From contig OX638372.1 of NCBI GenBank assembly GCA_951812925.1, positions 6,076,001-6,140,000 on the forward strand: 64,000 nt of DNA. The letters run 5' to 3'. Both the position numbers and the translations under genes were made by a program. Positions within the stretch are counted from its first letter, which is position 1. Each line of letters begins with the position of its first letter. Origin of the DNA: Calliopum simillimum. Its lineage: Eukaryota > Arthropoda > Insecta > Diptera > Lauxaniidae. Shown in pieces: positions 33,389-45,630 of this stretch. The notes below the pieces were generated by a model. That model was given only the letters and a program-made list of their open reading frames with translations. It did no database searches and was not told where the DNA came from.

Positions 33389-35947
33389 TTTCGCAACGTA
33401 ACGTGCGCAACACACAAAGGTTGAATTTTTGTACGAACGAAGGACTCTTTGATTCCCTCAAAAGCAGTTCGATATGCTCAAATATTTCTCTTTCTCTGCA
33501 GAATTTTTCTTTTTTTGTTTATACTTCAAAATTCGCTTAAAACTTTGAAATTGTACATTGATCTCCATAACGACTTTTTTTTTTTGTAGCACTTTAACTT
33601 TAACTTTATGCACGATTATATTGTAACTGTTACAAGCCAGGAAATATTTTGAAATGCCTTCCCAAAGTACTCTCAAAGGGTAACATATCACTGCAGTTAA
33701 TTTAAGAATTTAACGTTCAGAGCGCCTTCAGAATTTAAAAATATGCGTACGAATGTAACGTACGCAACGCAGGATTAGCCCAACATGGGTTATAAATATT
33801 TAAAAATTAAGTTTTTCTTATATATTTTTAGAATTTTATTTGACCAGTCTTCAAATTACTTAAAAATAAACTTGAACCCAAAGTCCCGATATTTGCATAA
33901 AAACCTCGCAGTCAACGAGTTAAGCTAAAAAAATTATTAAATTTTAATTAATTTGGTATCATAAACTTTTGCGCATTCGAATAAATATTAAAATAATACT
34001 AAATATTAAACGATACATTTAAATTTCGTTAAAAGAACATCAAAATGAGCTTAGTCAAAAAAGCGTAGGGAGAAACCAACAAAAAAAAAAACACGTTTGA
34101 GAGAACAATTTACATGAAACAAAATGTTTAATTAATTGACTAATAAGAAATTTATAAGATTTCAGCCAAATCATAATAAAATCGAAATATAAACGAAAAT
34201 GCATAAAATTAAATATCGAAGAAAAAAAATTAAAACAAAACAAAAGAGGAGCCATCTAAAAGGTGTTAAATGGAGAACCCAACACCACCAAGTGCGATAA
34301 AAACAACATTTCGTTTTTTTTCCATTTAAATAAAAAATAAAAAAAATTAAAAGCAAAATATTTAAACGATTTGTTAAGCAACAAGGTGGGTATTTAATAA
34401 AATATAAATGACTTTAAATTAAAAAAAATAAAAAAACTTTTAAGCAGTTTTAAACGTTTTGCACTTCTCTGTACCTCTCTCCCTCTCTCTGTCTGCATCA
34501 CCTTCGGTTTATTTGACTGCGCGTGGCTTTCAACAGCAGTGTTGCCTGTCTGTCTTCAAAGCGTTGATGATCTCGATGGGCTTGGTGTGGTGTTCAGTTT
34601 ATAAATTACCTTTAAAATTGTCTAATCACCAAGTTATCTTCAAATAAAGCCAAAATTTATTTCTGTAGTCGTCTTTTTAGTTTCTAATGACCTGCCTGTG
34701 CTTTTGGTTTATTCATTTTATAATAAATTTGAGGTTTTTTATCTAAAACTCTCCTCGCGCACATTCTTAACACACAAAAGACAACATTTTAACCACTTAG
34801 GTGTGAATTAATTTATTACCAATTTATAAATTTGTTTTTGTTTTTTTTCTCTTCTCTTCTTTTAATAATGATTATTATTTTTGTTTCAAGTCTTTTGTGT
34901 TTTGAAACATTTTACATAAAATGACTTTATTTATTTAAATTTTTATTCATGTTTTTCTAAAAGGTTAAATTTTTCATTTTGCCACCTTTTTTGCGTAGTA
35001 TACGTATTTTGTATAATGCTCAGTTGAAGAAGAAGTAGAAATTTTTGTGCAAAATTTGCATAAAAAATCAGTTAACAATTTGTTGAACAGTTTCGCCTTA
35101 ATATTCGCTTAAGTGTTTCGCTTGTCTTAACGTTATTCAACTGTCACATAAATTATTTGCATTTAAAAAGTTTTAATTTTTTTTAAAAATTTTTAAAATT
35201 TTATGGTTATCGTTTTGTAAATGAACGTACCCATATTAATGTTAACCCGCATTCAATTCGAGTGTGTGGTTTTTTGCCAAAACTTTTCTAATAAAGCCGT
35301 AAAATATTCGATTAGTAGGTGTTTATTTTAAATTAATAACTGCTATATTTGGATGGTGACAAGTTTTCTACTTCGGATTTGTATTCATCGACATTTAAAT
35401 GTGCATGGCAATATTCAAATTATTCATTCATTCATTCTCAGTTATTTCGCACTTAATTCATTGAGAGAAGTCGTGAAAAGACATAAATCTTTCATTTTTA
35501 AATTTGGCAAAAAAATCGACATAAATTAGATTTTGAATTATTGCCATGGCTTTGAGTATGAACTCGATTTCTGAAGTGGCCTTTTAACCTAATCGATAAA
35601 ATATACAAAATAGGAAAGAGTTCGGAAAGTATTGATTTAATCATCAAAAGGACAAGATTTTTTTCAAAAACCGTGAAAATTTAACAAAAGATGAAAAGTA
35701 TTGGATAAGTTCTTCAAAGCCAGCGAACATCGGAAAAAATCATCAACAAAGCTGGAATAGTCAATTATAGTCAAATATTGAGTGAAATCATTAAAAAAAT
35801 CAATGTAATTCAAAAGTTATTGAAGATATCGATGAATATTGGAAAACTGTAATAATCGTAGAATCAAAATTTATCAAAACAAAGGCCAATCAAAGAAAAG
35901 CAATAATATGGAAAAAATAGACAAAAAAAAGTCAAAAACATTGAATA
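33389..35947. other. AT-rich non-coding stretch, nothing recognised
   Basis: This is one of the most AT-rich parts of the window, with long A/T homopolymers around 34080-34430 and a CTCTCT-type pyrimidine patch near 34465-34495. Open frames at 34055-34356 and 34459-34647 show no domain. No transposon ends were found. Confidence 0.5.
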
Positions 35948-36590
35948 ACTAGTAAGGGTGTAACCTTTGGCCTGGCCAAACATTAAATACCATACACTGC
36001 AGTATTTTTAAAATTTTGCTCATATGGGAAGTGCCACGCCCTCTTGTCTGAGTTCACCCAGTTTTTGCTCAGAGCGTGCATTTATAGTTTTTAGTGTCTG
36101 AGTAAAATTTCATTCGATTATCTCAAAAAACGCGTTTAGTATAGCGTTTTCAAGCTTTTGCTTTTATGGGAGGTGCCACGCCCTCTTGTCCGAATTCGTT
36201 CAGTTTTTTTTTTCAGAGCTTGCGCAAACATTTCGTAGTATTTATATGAAAAATACTCCTAAAGTTGCATTTTGAATATATTTTTTGTATGGGTAGTAGG
36301 CATGTCCGTGTTGACCGACTTAGCTCGTTTTCAAAACCATGAGTTAACTTTGGCAATGTACCAAATTTCATTGAATTATCTTTCTCAGTTTTCCCAGAAA
36401 GTGTATTTCCACGCACACCCAGCCAGCCACCCAGCCAGCCAGCCAGCCAGACAGACGGACATGGCTAAACCGACTCAGGAGGTGACGCTGATCAAGAATA
36501 TATATACTTTTCTATATCTGCCACGCCTCCTTCTCCGCGTTACAAACGGAAGGACAAAGTGAATATACCCTGGGTGTAGGGTATAAAAAG
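35948..36590 (-). mobile_element. DINE-1/INE-1-like element, full length
   Basis: This is the best-kept copy. On the plus strand it starts ACTAGTAAGGGTGTAACCTT, has two GTGCCACGCCCTCTTGTC paragraphs (36031, 36174), then a CAGC tandem tract (36420-36450), CAGACAGACGGACATGGC, GACGCTGATCAAGAATATAT and the end GTGTAGGGTATAAAAAG. On the minus strand this is the TATACCC head, the (GTCY)n microsatellite and the CTAGT tail of a DINE-1 Helentron derivative. The expanded (CAGC)n tract is a feature of this copy. It is non-coding. Confidence 0.9.
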
Positions 36591-36928
36591 AACAACTTCG
36601 TAAAACCGATCGTAATCGTTGCCTTTTGTGTTGAACTCTCCTTAACCTCCTCTGTATTGAGAATTAATCTCCCTTGGAACACCGTTTCTTAGCATTGCAT
36701 CAGAAAGGTTTTCTTCACTAAGGTATTTAATGCCATCTCTTCATTTGTCTACGTTGGACTTCCGCTATATTTGCTGCTGTAAGAGATAGCGGTTGAGTTG
36801 GGATCCCTTTTTTTTTTTTGGATATTTTTCGATCAGTCGTCTACCTTCCATTTTTCTTTGGCCACTTTTTTTTCCTTTTCGGTTGACCGTACTTCATCCA
36901 TCGTCTTCCTCTCGTACCTTCTTCATTA
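36591..36928. other. Non-coding stretch, nothing recognised
   Basis: The segment is T- and C-rich around 36805-36920. The frame 36793-36996 overlaps the next MITE and has no domain. Confidence 0.4.
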
Positions 36929-37310
36929 TAGTGATAAGCAAATTTGTATTGGTCCCGAGGGTTGGCCTTGCTAGTTTTTCGAGACCAAGAAGCTGATTTA
37001 CTTTCAAGACCAAGATGCAGACTGTTACAGCTTTTCAGTCTTGGTAATTTATAGTTAATAGCTGTGTCACGCCCCCTTCAAGCATAAAATCATCTCTCAC
37101 TACGATATTTGGCATCTTAAAACTTCAACTTCTTTGTAAAAATAATGTTTGAAAATTTTGAATACTGAACAATCTTTAGAAATTTTTTCAAGGCTAAGAC
37201 CAACGTCGTGATCAAGTCTTAATGCCCAAGATCAAGACCAAGACCTAACCTCAATATCAAAACCAAGAAAATGATTCAATGTTGGCGATCAAGACCAAAA
37301 CTGCTATAAG
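36929..37310 (-). mobile_element. hAT-like MITE with CTTGGT-rich ends, right end truncated
   Basis: The left end TAGTGATAAGCAAATTTGTA and the core phrases GGTAATTTATAGTTAATAGC, AAATCATCTCTCACTACGAT and TTTGAATACTGAAC follow the order of the copy at 26014-26445. The right end stops after CAAGACCAAAACTGCTAT without the TTTGCTCATCACTA terminus. The hexamer arrays at both sides are more diverged than in copy 2. Confidence 0.8.
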
Positions 37311-39609
37311 TTCTGGGCAAAATTACTCTTTTGTTTTTGGGGCATCATAAAGATCTAGCTAAGTACTAAAAAAACACCCAAAAACATATGTATAATTTTT
37401 CCCAGAACTAATGGAAAATTGTGCTCAAACATATTTTGCTTAGTTCAACTTGAGCTGTTTTTCCATTTCTTAACAGAAATAATAATCTTTAATTTGTCAC
37501 AATCACTACCTGAAGTCTTCGGACTTTTTTTAACACCTCAAGCCTTGCGGTATCCTAGTGAATTTTGTACTAAAATTCTTTTTTGCGATATCCAAATATC
37601 GCTTTTGTAGAAACTTTTTATCAATGTATGATTTAAGTTCTGCAGTTTATGAAATTAATTTTCTTAAAATTATTGCAGTAGCCGCTAGTTATAAAATTTT
37701 GTTGCACCACAATGCTCACTCAGCGGTGCACCAAATTTTATGATCTCTCTCGAAATTCACCTGCTTAAGCACCCCCCGCAGCTTTCGGAGCCCATTTAAA
37801 TGAGGGGATCATTTAGTGCGATCGTGTTCATAATGCGTTAGTTGATACCTAATTTAACTCACCGAATTCGTATTTTATGTTTTCATGCACAGTTAGCCGG
37901 GTTATTTGGCTTGTTCTAATTTTAACAAGTTGCCGAATTGTCAGTGGATATGGTGGCATTGTAATTTCTCAGCAACGCAGTGAACTGAATTTTAACTTGA
38001 GGCGTTATTTACATAAATATGCAATTTTATTGCCTAAAAATTAAGGTTATATTTCGTTTTCCTTATAATTAACGTTTCCGCTTTCTCCAAATATGTGAGC
38101 AGCGACCAAAGTATGTGCATTTTTCATCTCATTCGTTTTGTTTTAATTCCTTCGTTAATTTGAAAATAAATGAATGTAAATTATAGGCTTGAGGTTTTCC
38201 GACATGTTGCCACATTTTTCAAATGCTGGCGCTTAAATTTTGAAAAAGAAAGATGATACGTCAAACTTGTAAAGGTTTAAATGTTGAGACAACGAACAGC
38301 AGTAGCGAGGCAGTTAAGTGTGAGAAATAGTGCATTTGCCAAATGGTCTTTAATTTTCTAGCCATACGTCATTTTGACTGATCATGTCTAGCCTTTGATC
38401 TTATCAGCTTATTCGATTGGATGGTTTTTTTACTAAGTGAGCCTTTGTTGCCCAAGAAGTGCTTGGATCTTTAATTATTTCCTGCTGCAATTTGCTGCTG
38501 ACAGTTGCTGCATATTAACGCTATTTAAGTCAAGTGTAATTAAAGTGCTTTTAGTTGAATAAAATTTGTTTAATTTCAATCGAAAAAAATATAAAAAATT
38601 TAAAATAAAAAATATTTTTCATTCAAAATTAATAGCAAAGAATACCAAATATTTCCAAATTACCAAATCTTTTTTAAGTGCACATAGAAAACAATATGAT
38701 TATATATTCAAAAGTTTGGTTTTAACTACCGAATGGTATATTTGATTTAGGCAACCAAATAAAATAAATTTGAGGGAAACGTACTCTTTTTCAGTGTAAG
38801 AATACTAAACACCTCTCGTGAATGGAAATAAGCATAGAAAGTATGCCTCAGAAAAATATTGGAGAGACAAATACAATGGGGATCGTTGAATATGTTATAA
38901 TTTTCGGCCACTACTGCGCAACGAAGAATATTTATGAGCATTTTCCGCCCATTTTTGCAAAGTGATTGATAATACATTACACTAGACAACAGCCACCACG
39001 CAAACCATATTTTCTTAACTATTTTGAGGTTGCTGAGTCCGAAAATCGAATTTTTTTTTTTTTTTTTAGCGGCCGTTCTCGAGATTATCGAAAATTTCCA
39101 TTTTTGGGATTATTTCTCCATTTTTAAGAATATATTTTAAGAAACTAAATTTTGATCGAAAATTAGTGTAGAAAATTTGGTTTGCAAAATTTTACATACA
39201 AACTTTTATTTTTTGTAATGTAGTGAAATAATAGACTGATTCAAGGATTTCTTGCCTTTGGTGACCCCTAGTGATAATTTTTTTTTTTATTTTTATTTGT
39301 TTTATCAGTGTAATAAATATAAACACATTTCGGCGTATGCTAAAAATCGCATGTGTTTCGAGCAAAATGGTCGATACGATTGGATCATTCGGTCAAAAAT
39401 ATATTAAAAAAGTAGTTTATAAAATTTTCGATTTAAAATTTTCATTGATAAAAATTAAATTGGAATTGGCAACTTTGAATTTTTCCTTCAAAAAAACTAG
39501 ATCATATTTTATAAGATACCAAAGGGACATCCCATCTGAGAACCCCAAAATAGCTATGTTATTTTTTAAGTGAAAGTTATATTGCCATATTGTGTAAAAT
39601 TTCAAGGCG
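37311..39609. other. AT-rich non-coding stretch, nothing recognised
   Basis: The segment 37353-37415 resembles 25695-25755. At 39024-39070 the phrase TTTGAGGTTGCTGAGTCCGA followed by a T tract resembles the repeats at 45320-45620. No gene is seen; the frames 39271-39573 and 39417-39695 overlap on opposite strands and show no domain. Confidence 0.45.
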
Positions 39610-40078
39610 GCGAAACTTTTTTCTACACCTTTTTTGGGGACACTTTTTTTCGATACTTCTGTGACACTTTTTTTGGCAACACAATTTTTCGACACTTTTG
39701 TCTTACACTTGTTTTTTACCGATTTTTATACCCTACACCCAAGGTATATTCACTTTATCCTTCCGTTTGTAGCGCAGAGACGTGGCAGATAATCAAACTT
39801 AATTATACTCAGACACTAAGAGCTATAAATGCAAGCCCTGAGCAAAGACTGGGTGAAATCGGACAAGAGGGCGTGGCACCTCCCATATAAACAAAATTTT
39901 CATGATACTGTATTGTAAAGTGTTTAATGTTTGGTCAGGCCAAATGTTACACCCTTCCTAGTTTTTTTTTTTTTTGCGACTCTTCTTTTCGGCACTTTTG
40001 TGACACTTTTTTATGGCGACACTTTTTTGGACACTTTTTTACCCTTTTTTTGACACTTTTTGATGACACTTTTCGTTA
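39610..40078. repeat. GACACTTTTTT minisatellite, split by DINE-1
   Basis: Irregular units of CGACACTTTTTT or TGTGACACTTTTTT repeat at 39640-39715 and 39975-40078, about a dozen in all. Between them lies a reversed DINE-1 fragment (39727-39962). The array looks like one minisatellite interrupted by the insertion. The frame 39570-39890 is a product of the repeat. Confidence 0.8.
39727..39962 (+). mobile_element. DINE-1-like element, internally deleted
   Basis: It begins TATACCCTACACCCAAGGTA and continues through TTCCGTTTGTAGCGCAGAGA and CGTGGCAGATAATC. It then jumps directly to the distal paragraph (CTCAGACACTAAGAGC, GGGCGTGGCACCTCCCATAT) and ends GTTACACCCTTCCTAGT. The middle, including the (GTCY)n stretch, is missing. 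Orientation is opposite to most other copies here. Confidence 0.85.
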
Positions 40079-42728
40079 CATCATAGGTAGGTGTAGAGCA
40101 TGAATACCATATTGTTAGTTTTCTGGTCACCCGCAGTTTCACAAAGGCCATCCGAAAGCTTCATAGTCAAAAAAAAGTAATTTTCAAATATTTAAGATGG
40201 AAAACAGCTATTAATGGCGGACTATCAACATGCTTAAATTGATACATTTCTTGGGACACCCGAAGGTCAGCCAAAGGTTTCAATGAAATTGGGTAGATGG
40301 TGCCAAAATAGAGTACCACGAACTGGTAGAAAAGCGAGCTTGAAAACGTTAATGCCGCGCCTACTTTTCAAATATAAGTTTCACTTCCTTCACGTGTACA
40401 GAGTAGAACGCATCTTTTTTTTCCGTGAATCTCTAAATTGGCTTCATGAGCATAGATTTAAAAGATTATAACAATAAATAGTAATTGTTTCATCATTGCA
40501 TTTATGTATTACCCTTATTATATTTTATATATTTTTTCTTTCCAGATACGAGCATGATCGTTTGAATTTTTCCTAATTTAATATTATTCATTCGCATAGT
40601 AAGTATATTAATTTGTGGAATTTACTCAACTCCCCCTCATATTGTGAGCCAAACATTAAAGATATTACAATAGCACTAAGCAACTATTAGATGGCCGTTT
40701 TTTTCAGTCTTCCCATTCAATCTATGCCCAGTTAAATTTATAATGTAAAAGTTGTTTAACGTTATCGCCGCAAGATGCTTATCGCAGTCATAAAATGTTT
40801 AGTTAAGGTAAAAATAAAAAGACAATATCAAAATCGTATCAACGTAAATATAAAAATGTACCTCAATTAACGTAAGATCCAAAGAAGAAGAAAAAAGACA
40901 ATCCATCGGCACACATACAAACAAACAACCACAACTCTTTTGCGCTAAACTATAACGATAACGAAAAACAATGTTAAACTTAAACATCGACACCTTTTAA
41001 GAGACCCTTTATGGCCAAAACTCTCTGCACCAAATTGAAAAAAAAAAAAACATCACAACCATAAAAAGGCGAACTCGTCGACTTGTGATATATTAAAATG
41101 GATCGCATAAGGAATTTATTTATTTATATATACTCACATACATGGTATAAATATGTATTTAACCATAGTTGAGTTAAATTTTTCCTGTGTATTTTTATTT
41201 TTATGGCAGTTTAAGAGATAACAAAATTTTTCTTACAAGCAAATTAAAAGGTTTTTTTCTGAGTTACAGCGCAGAATGAACCGTCCGAACGTCGTGTCGC
41301 AATGAATGAAAACCCATGGTGTCTCCTCTACTCTGTGGCCTACATTAAATGATGCTGCTTTTGTTGTTGTTGATGCTTTGAAGATGACGATGATGATCAC
41401 ACCAAGATGCAGGTTTTAACTATGCATTTTTATCGATTGTTTTCGCTTGCATCGTTTAGTCGATAATTTTGGTAATAAATTAAATGTAAAAGAGTCAAAA
41501 AAAAAAATAAATTTAGTTTCTTCTGCTGCTCTTAATGAAAAAGAAAAGCCGCAAACGCATCGTCGTCATCGTCACATCGGGGATCGTACAGCACGCACGC
41601 GTGGCATAAACTGGCAGCGGCGGCGGCATACTTAACGCCAGTTTAAAAGCCCCTTTTGGACCATATTGCTGTTGAGGCTTGAAAAAGGCCAAAAGGGTTC
41701 AACATTCATCGTCGTCGCTTAAACAAATAATGTAGAATGTATGTCGCTGCGTCTTTTTATCTCGACACATAATTGAGCGATAGAATTCAAGTTTAGCTAA
41801 AAGCCGAACATAAATTTAACACCCAAACTTTAGTTTTCTTAAAACGATCCGGGTCAATTTTGAAATTTGTTCTTGTTCTTGTTGTTTTTTTTGTAAATAT
41901 TTCTACTGAAACGAAGACCGGCACAGACTCACTGGCGCTGTGTTGCTTTTGAAGTTCCAATGTTGAAGGCGAAGAAGAAGCCACACTTGTTGCCAAAGTG
42001 GTATCGTGTTACCAATGCGTCGTAGTACTATATGCCTGTCTGCATTGTTTGTTTTTTTTACGTATATTTTATGCTAATTTTTTCCTCCAATTCTTTTTTT
42101 TTTATTGAAATTTAATTTTTTAATTTAACGTTTTTTTAATCTAAAGGTGACAACACTAATTTATTGACAGTAAATCATTTTTCATGTGTACTTTTAGAGT
42201 TGACAGGCCCACCCTGAGTTTTTGAAATTCGAGCGCGTGTAGTGAATTCCTTTTTAGTAGGTACCCACTTTTTCACAATTGCGCCAATTTTTGAACGATT
42301 CGTTGAAGTGTTATCAATGAAAGTTTTTTGACAGCAGATTTTTTAGCATGCGCTTCGCAAAGAAGTGAAAATATCCATACTTTTTACAGTTTAAGTATCA
42401 AATAACTTAAAAACTAAGTATGTAGAACAATTTCATATCATAATTAATTTCTTACATAATTAACTAAAAGGATAAATTTATTTTTGGTTGCAAAAACATA
42501 CAACAGCTCAATTTCTCTATCAAGAAAATCAAATTTTTAAGATAGGTACATTACTGGAAAATATAACAAAATAAAGATTTAGAATTTGGGCTGCCTTTCA
42601 CTATAAAGACTGGTTCAGATTTGTACTGAAAAAATTAAGCCAAAAGTTTTGTTATAATAAAGCTCCACACAGTAGTCTAGAATTTGATTCTAGCCGGTGA
42701 TATGTCTTTCTTTTAATAAAAACTACAT
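40079..42728. other. Non-coding stretch, no gene assigned
   Basis: The part 41510-41730 is less AT-rich with CGTCGTCATCG-type repeats, and the frames 41447-41635 and 41793-41996 (minus, starting MATSVASSSPSTLELQ) look superficially protein-like. Neither has a domain I recognise, and no splice-site pattern makes a convincing exon. Confidence 0.4.
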
Positions 42729-42729
42729 A

Positions 42730-43528
42730 ACAGGTCATTCAATAAGTCCGTAGGATAAGTAAGAAAAAAACAAAATTTTGACCAAACTCGATTTTATTAT
42801 TCAACATAGTTGCCTTCGAGGGCGATACAACGATTTCTCTTTTTCTTCAAAATAGGCCTCAGCTGACTGTCTTTTGGATTCTGGTGTGTAAAAGTGAAGC
42901 CATGTTTCATCGATTGTCACATATCGACGATAGAATTCGATTTTATTGCGGTTTAACACTCCTCTGAAGCATCAATTCGTTTTTGTTTTGGTCGACTGTG
43001 AGCTCACGCGGCAACCACTTTCCAAAGAGCTTTTGCATACCCAAAAGTCGTGTAAAATGGTAAAAACACTACCATCTGATATCTTTACAATGTCAGCTAG
43101 CTCGAGCTTCTTCAATTTGCAATCGTTCATAACCAATTTGTGGATTTTTTTTTATGTTTTCTGGAATATCAGCCTAATTTGGGAGTCCACAGCGCTCTGC
43201 ATCATTTGTGCTGGTACGACCATGTTTAAATTTAGCAATCCATTTGTATCGATGGAGTAGAGTTTGGATAATGTTTATCAAGACATTGTTTGGTTTCCAC
43301 TGTATTTTTTTCATCAAAAAGCAATGCTTTATCAAAACTCGAAGTTCACTTTTTTTTTTACTAACAAAAGTTGCTTCACACTAAATGCTACAACTCACGA
43401 ATCAATAGTGCGATTACTGTCAAATTTATACACGTATCGTTTGAAAGTTAGTGTAAATAAAAATCATATGGAAAAAATTCTAGTAATGCCATCTATGTGT
43501 AATCCTACGGACTTATGGAATGACCTGT
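42730..43528 (-). mobile_element. mariner-type transposon, internally deleted
   Basis: The element is 799 bp. The left end ACAGGTCATTCAATAAGTCC and right end GGACTTATGGAATGACCTGT are inverted repeats flanked by TA (42728-42729, 43529-43530). The minus strand carries a mariner transposase relic. The size, about 500 bp below a full mariner, fits an internal deletion that removed most of the catalytic domain. Confidence 0.9.
42790..43365 (-). pseudogene. mariner transposase, deleted and frameshifted
   Basis: Across shifting frames on the minus strand the N-terminal helix-turn-helix region is readable, including IKHCFLM, then KKIHKLVMNDCKLKK and KISDGSVFTILHDF. The first catalytic Asp lies in the conserved YVTIDETWLHFYTPES (codon 42909-42911). 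The sequence then jumps from KRQSAEA straight to a C-terminal-like YFEEKEKSLYRP, so the second and third catalytic positions of this DDD-type enzyme are gone. Several stops and shifts are present. It cannot be active, but the ends could still be bound by a related enzyme. Confidence 0.88.
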
Positions 43529-43780
43529 TAGATTCGTCCAATGGTCAAAATTTGACCACAAATGTATTAAATAATTTTGGTACTTTTGGACGGTTTTAGA
43601 AATTTTTTTTGCTATTTGGAACAAAATAGAAAAGCACATTTATAATTCTTGGTACAATGACAAATGTAAAACGAAAAGAAAACAAAAAACATGAAGTCAG
43701 TCAGCTTTTTGTTTTTCTTTTTGTGCAGCATTCTCTTTTCAGCTCTGTGTGACTGCGTATTGTGTCGTTGTTAATATTGA

Positions 43781-45140
43781 ACTAGTAAGGGTGTAAGCAT
43801 TGGCCTGGCCAAACATTGAATACCCTACACTGCAGTGTTTTTAAAATATTGCTCATATGGGAGGCACCACGCTCCCTAATCTGAGTTCGTCTAGCTTTAG
43901 CTCAGAGCGTGCATTTATAGTTCTAAGTATTTGTGTGAAATTAAGTTGAATTATCTCAAAAAAATCTTTCAGTATTGCATTTTGAAACTTTCGCTAATAT
44001 GGGAGGTGCCACGCCCTCTTGTACGATTTCACCAAGTTTTTGCTCAGAGCTTGCATTTATAGTTGCTAATGTCTGCATAAAATTTAGTTCGATTATCTCA
44101 AAAAACGCGTTCAGTATAGCGTTTTGAAGCTTTTGCTTATATGGGAGGTGTTACGCCCTGTTGTGCGAATTCGTTCAGTTTTTTTTCAGAGCTTGCGCTT
44201 ACAATTCATAGTATTTATGTGTATGTCGGTTGCATTGTCGTGAAAAATTATCCTAAAGTTGCATTTTGAATATATTTTTTGTATGGGCGGTAGGCGTGTC
44301 CGTTGACCGTGTTGTGAGTTTGCCTAACAACTATAGAAACTTGGTCACCCTGAAGATACAAAAACGTTTACACAATAATCGGTTGAATAAAACCAAAAGA
44401 TATTCTTCCGCTTAAGCAAGTTAAAAGACCAAACAGGTCAATTAAACAAAAGATCGATTATTGCGTAAACTGTATCTGAAAAACTGCAACTCGGAGTTTC
44501 TTGCAACTATGCAAGAGGCACAGCAAACTCTCTCCCGGAAGCTAGAACGAGTTTGAATGTGGTACAGCTCACGTACCAAAAGAAAAGCTCTTTCTAGTTT
44601 CCATAGGTAAATTATAAATAGTAAAATTAAGCAAAGAACAGTGGTAGTTTATTTTCTAAAGTGAAAGAAAACCAATGAAGGTTTGACAAGTAGTAAAAAT
44701 TACAGTGTGCGTTTCTCTTCATCCGGGTTGTGAATAACTAGTGGAAACATTGTGTGCAGCCGAAGTGGGGATTTTCGGTGTTGTTAATAACAGCAGAGTG
44801 ACACTCAGTGAAGTCCGTGCAGCAGCATCTGGAGGTGAAGTGGCACTACGTGGTTTCAACTACCACTGAAGATACTAGACTACAACAACCGATTTCACTC
44901 ATTTTCAATCCTACGAGCTATCTTTGACGATGGAGACAGTGTGCCAAATTTCAATGAACTATCTCGGTTAATTTTCCCGTAAAAAATATTTCCACGCACA
45001 GCCAGACAGACGGACATGGCTATATCGCCTCAGGAAGTGACGCTGATCAAGCATATATATACTTTTCTATACCTGCCACGCCTCCTTCTCTGCGTTACAA
45101 ACGGAAGGACAAAGTGAATATACCCTGGGTGTAGGGTATA
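43781..45140 (-). mobile_element. DINE-1-like element split by a solo LTR
   Basis: The plus strand starts ACTAGTAAGGGTGTAAGC at 43781. Three paragraphs with GGGAGG(T/C)(G/A)CCACGC or GGAGGTGTTACGCCC phrases follow (43859, 44001, 44144), one more than in the copy at 35948. The host sequence stops after CGTTGACCG at 44309 and resumes with ACCGATTTCACTCATTTTCA at 44888. It ends with the GACGCTGATCAAGCATATAT block and GTGTAGGGTATA. The sequence between is an LTR. Confidence 0.9.
44310..44887. mobile_element. Solo LTR, 578 bp, inside DINE-1
   Basis: The segment begins TGTTGTGAGTTTGCC and ends GACTACAACA, so its termini TGTTGT and ACAACA are inverted, as in LTRs. The host 4-mer ACCG is duplicated exactly on both sides (44306-44309, 44888-44891). 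The DINE-1 paralogue at 13563-14190 has the uninterrupted GACCGATTTCGCTTATTTTC. There is no primer site or internal coding DNA. A 4 bp duplication points to a Ty3/gypsy-type element, though the family is not identified. It most likely arose by recombination between two LTRs. Confidence 0.88.
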
Positions 45141-45299
45141 ACATTTAACTCTAACTGGCTTAATAGCAAAATATTAAAATAATGTTAACTTAGTGCACAT
45201 TTACTCACAAAAACCTTTCTTATTTTGTATAATTCAAAGTCGTGCTCCATTTTTAATGTAGCAAAACAGGTGGGACAGATTTTATCTCTTGCGTATTAA

Positions 45300-45630
45300 T
45301 ATATAGCTTTTATATTTTTGATGTCGCTGATTCCAGACCTGGAAACCGAAATGGCAAATTCAAAATTGCAGACAATTTTCTCAACAAATTGTGGCTGGGA
45401 GAGTTTTTGAGGCCTCCGATTTTAAGTTTGGAAGCAATTTTTTTAAAAACAAAATGGCGGACAGTTTTCGCAAAAAAAAAAAAAAAAATTGATACATCAA
45501 AACAAAATTGTGGGGTTCTTAAGGCCGCTAATTCTGAATTCGGGTCGAATTGTGGCTAGAAAGGTTTTTGAGGTCGTTGATTCCAAATTCAGAATAATAT
45601 TTTTTTGAAAATAAAATGGCGGAACCATAA
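45300..45630. repeat. Degenerate repeat with AAAATGGCGGA and CGCTGATTCC words
   Basis: Four related phrases recur: GATGTCGCTGATTCCAGACC (45320), GAGGCCTCCGATTTTAAGTT (45407), AAGGCCGCTAATTCTGAATT (45521) and GAGGTCGTTGATTCCAAATT (45571). Two of them are followed by ATTTTTTT, a run of A, and AAAATGGCGGA. A similar ACAAAATGGCGGATC occurs at 58681. I recall comparable arthropod repeats but cannot name the family. Confidence 0.6.

Noticed and set aside
32895..33461. The longest open frame of the window, 188 codons on the minus strand
   Set aside because: It is a translation of the AACGCCC minisatellite and its A-runs. The protein is low-complexity text (GRYF and poly-F), and the overlapping frame at 33077-33271 is similar, as expected for a repeat.
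41793..41996. Minus-strand frame MATSVASSSPSTLELQ as a coding exon
   Set aside because: The composition looks protein-like, but the frame has no domain, no clear splice donor and no neighbouring exon.
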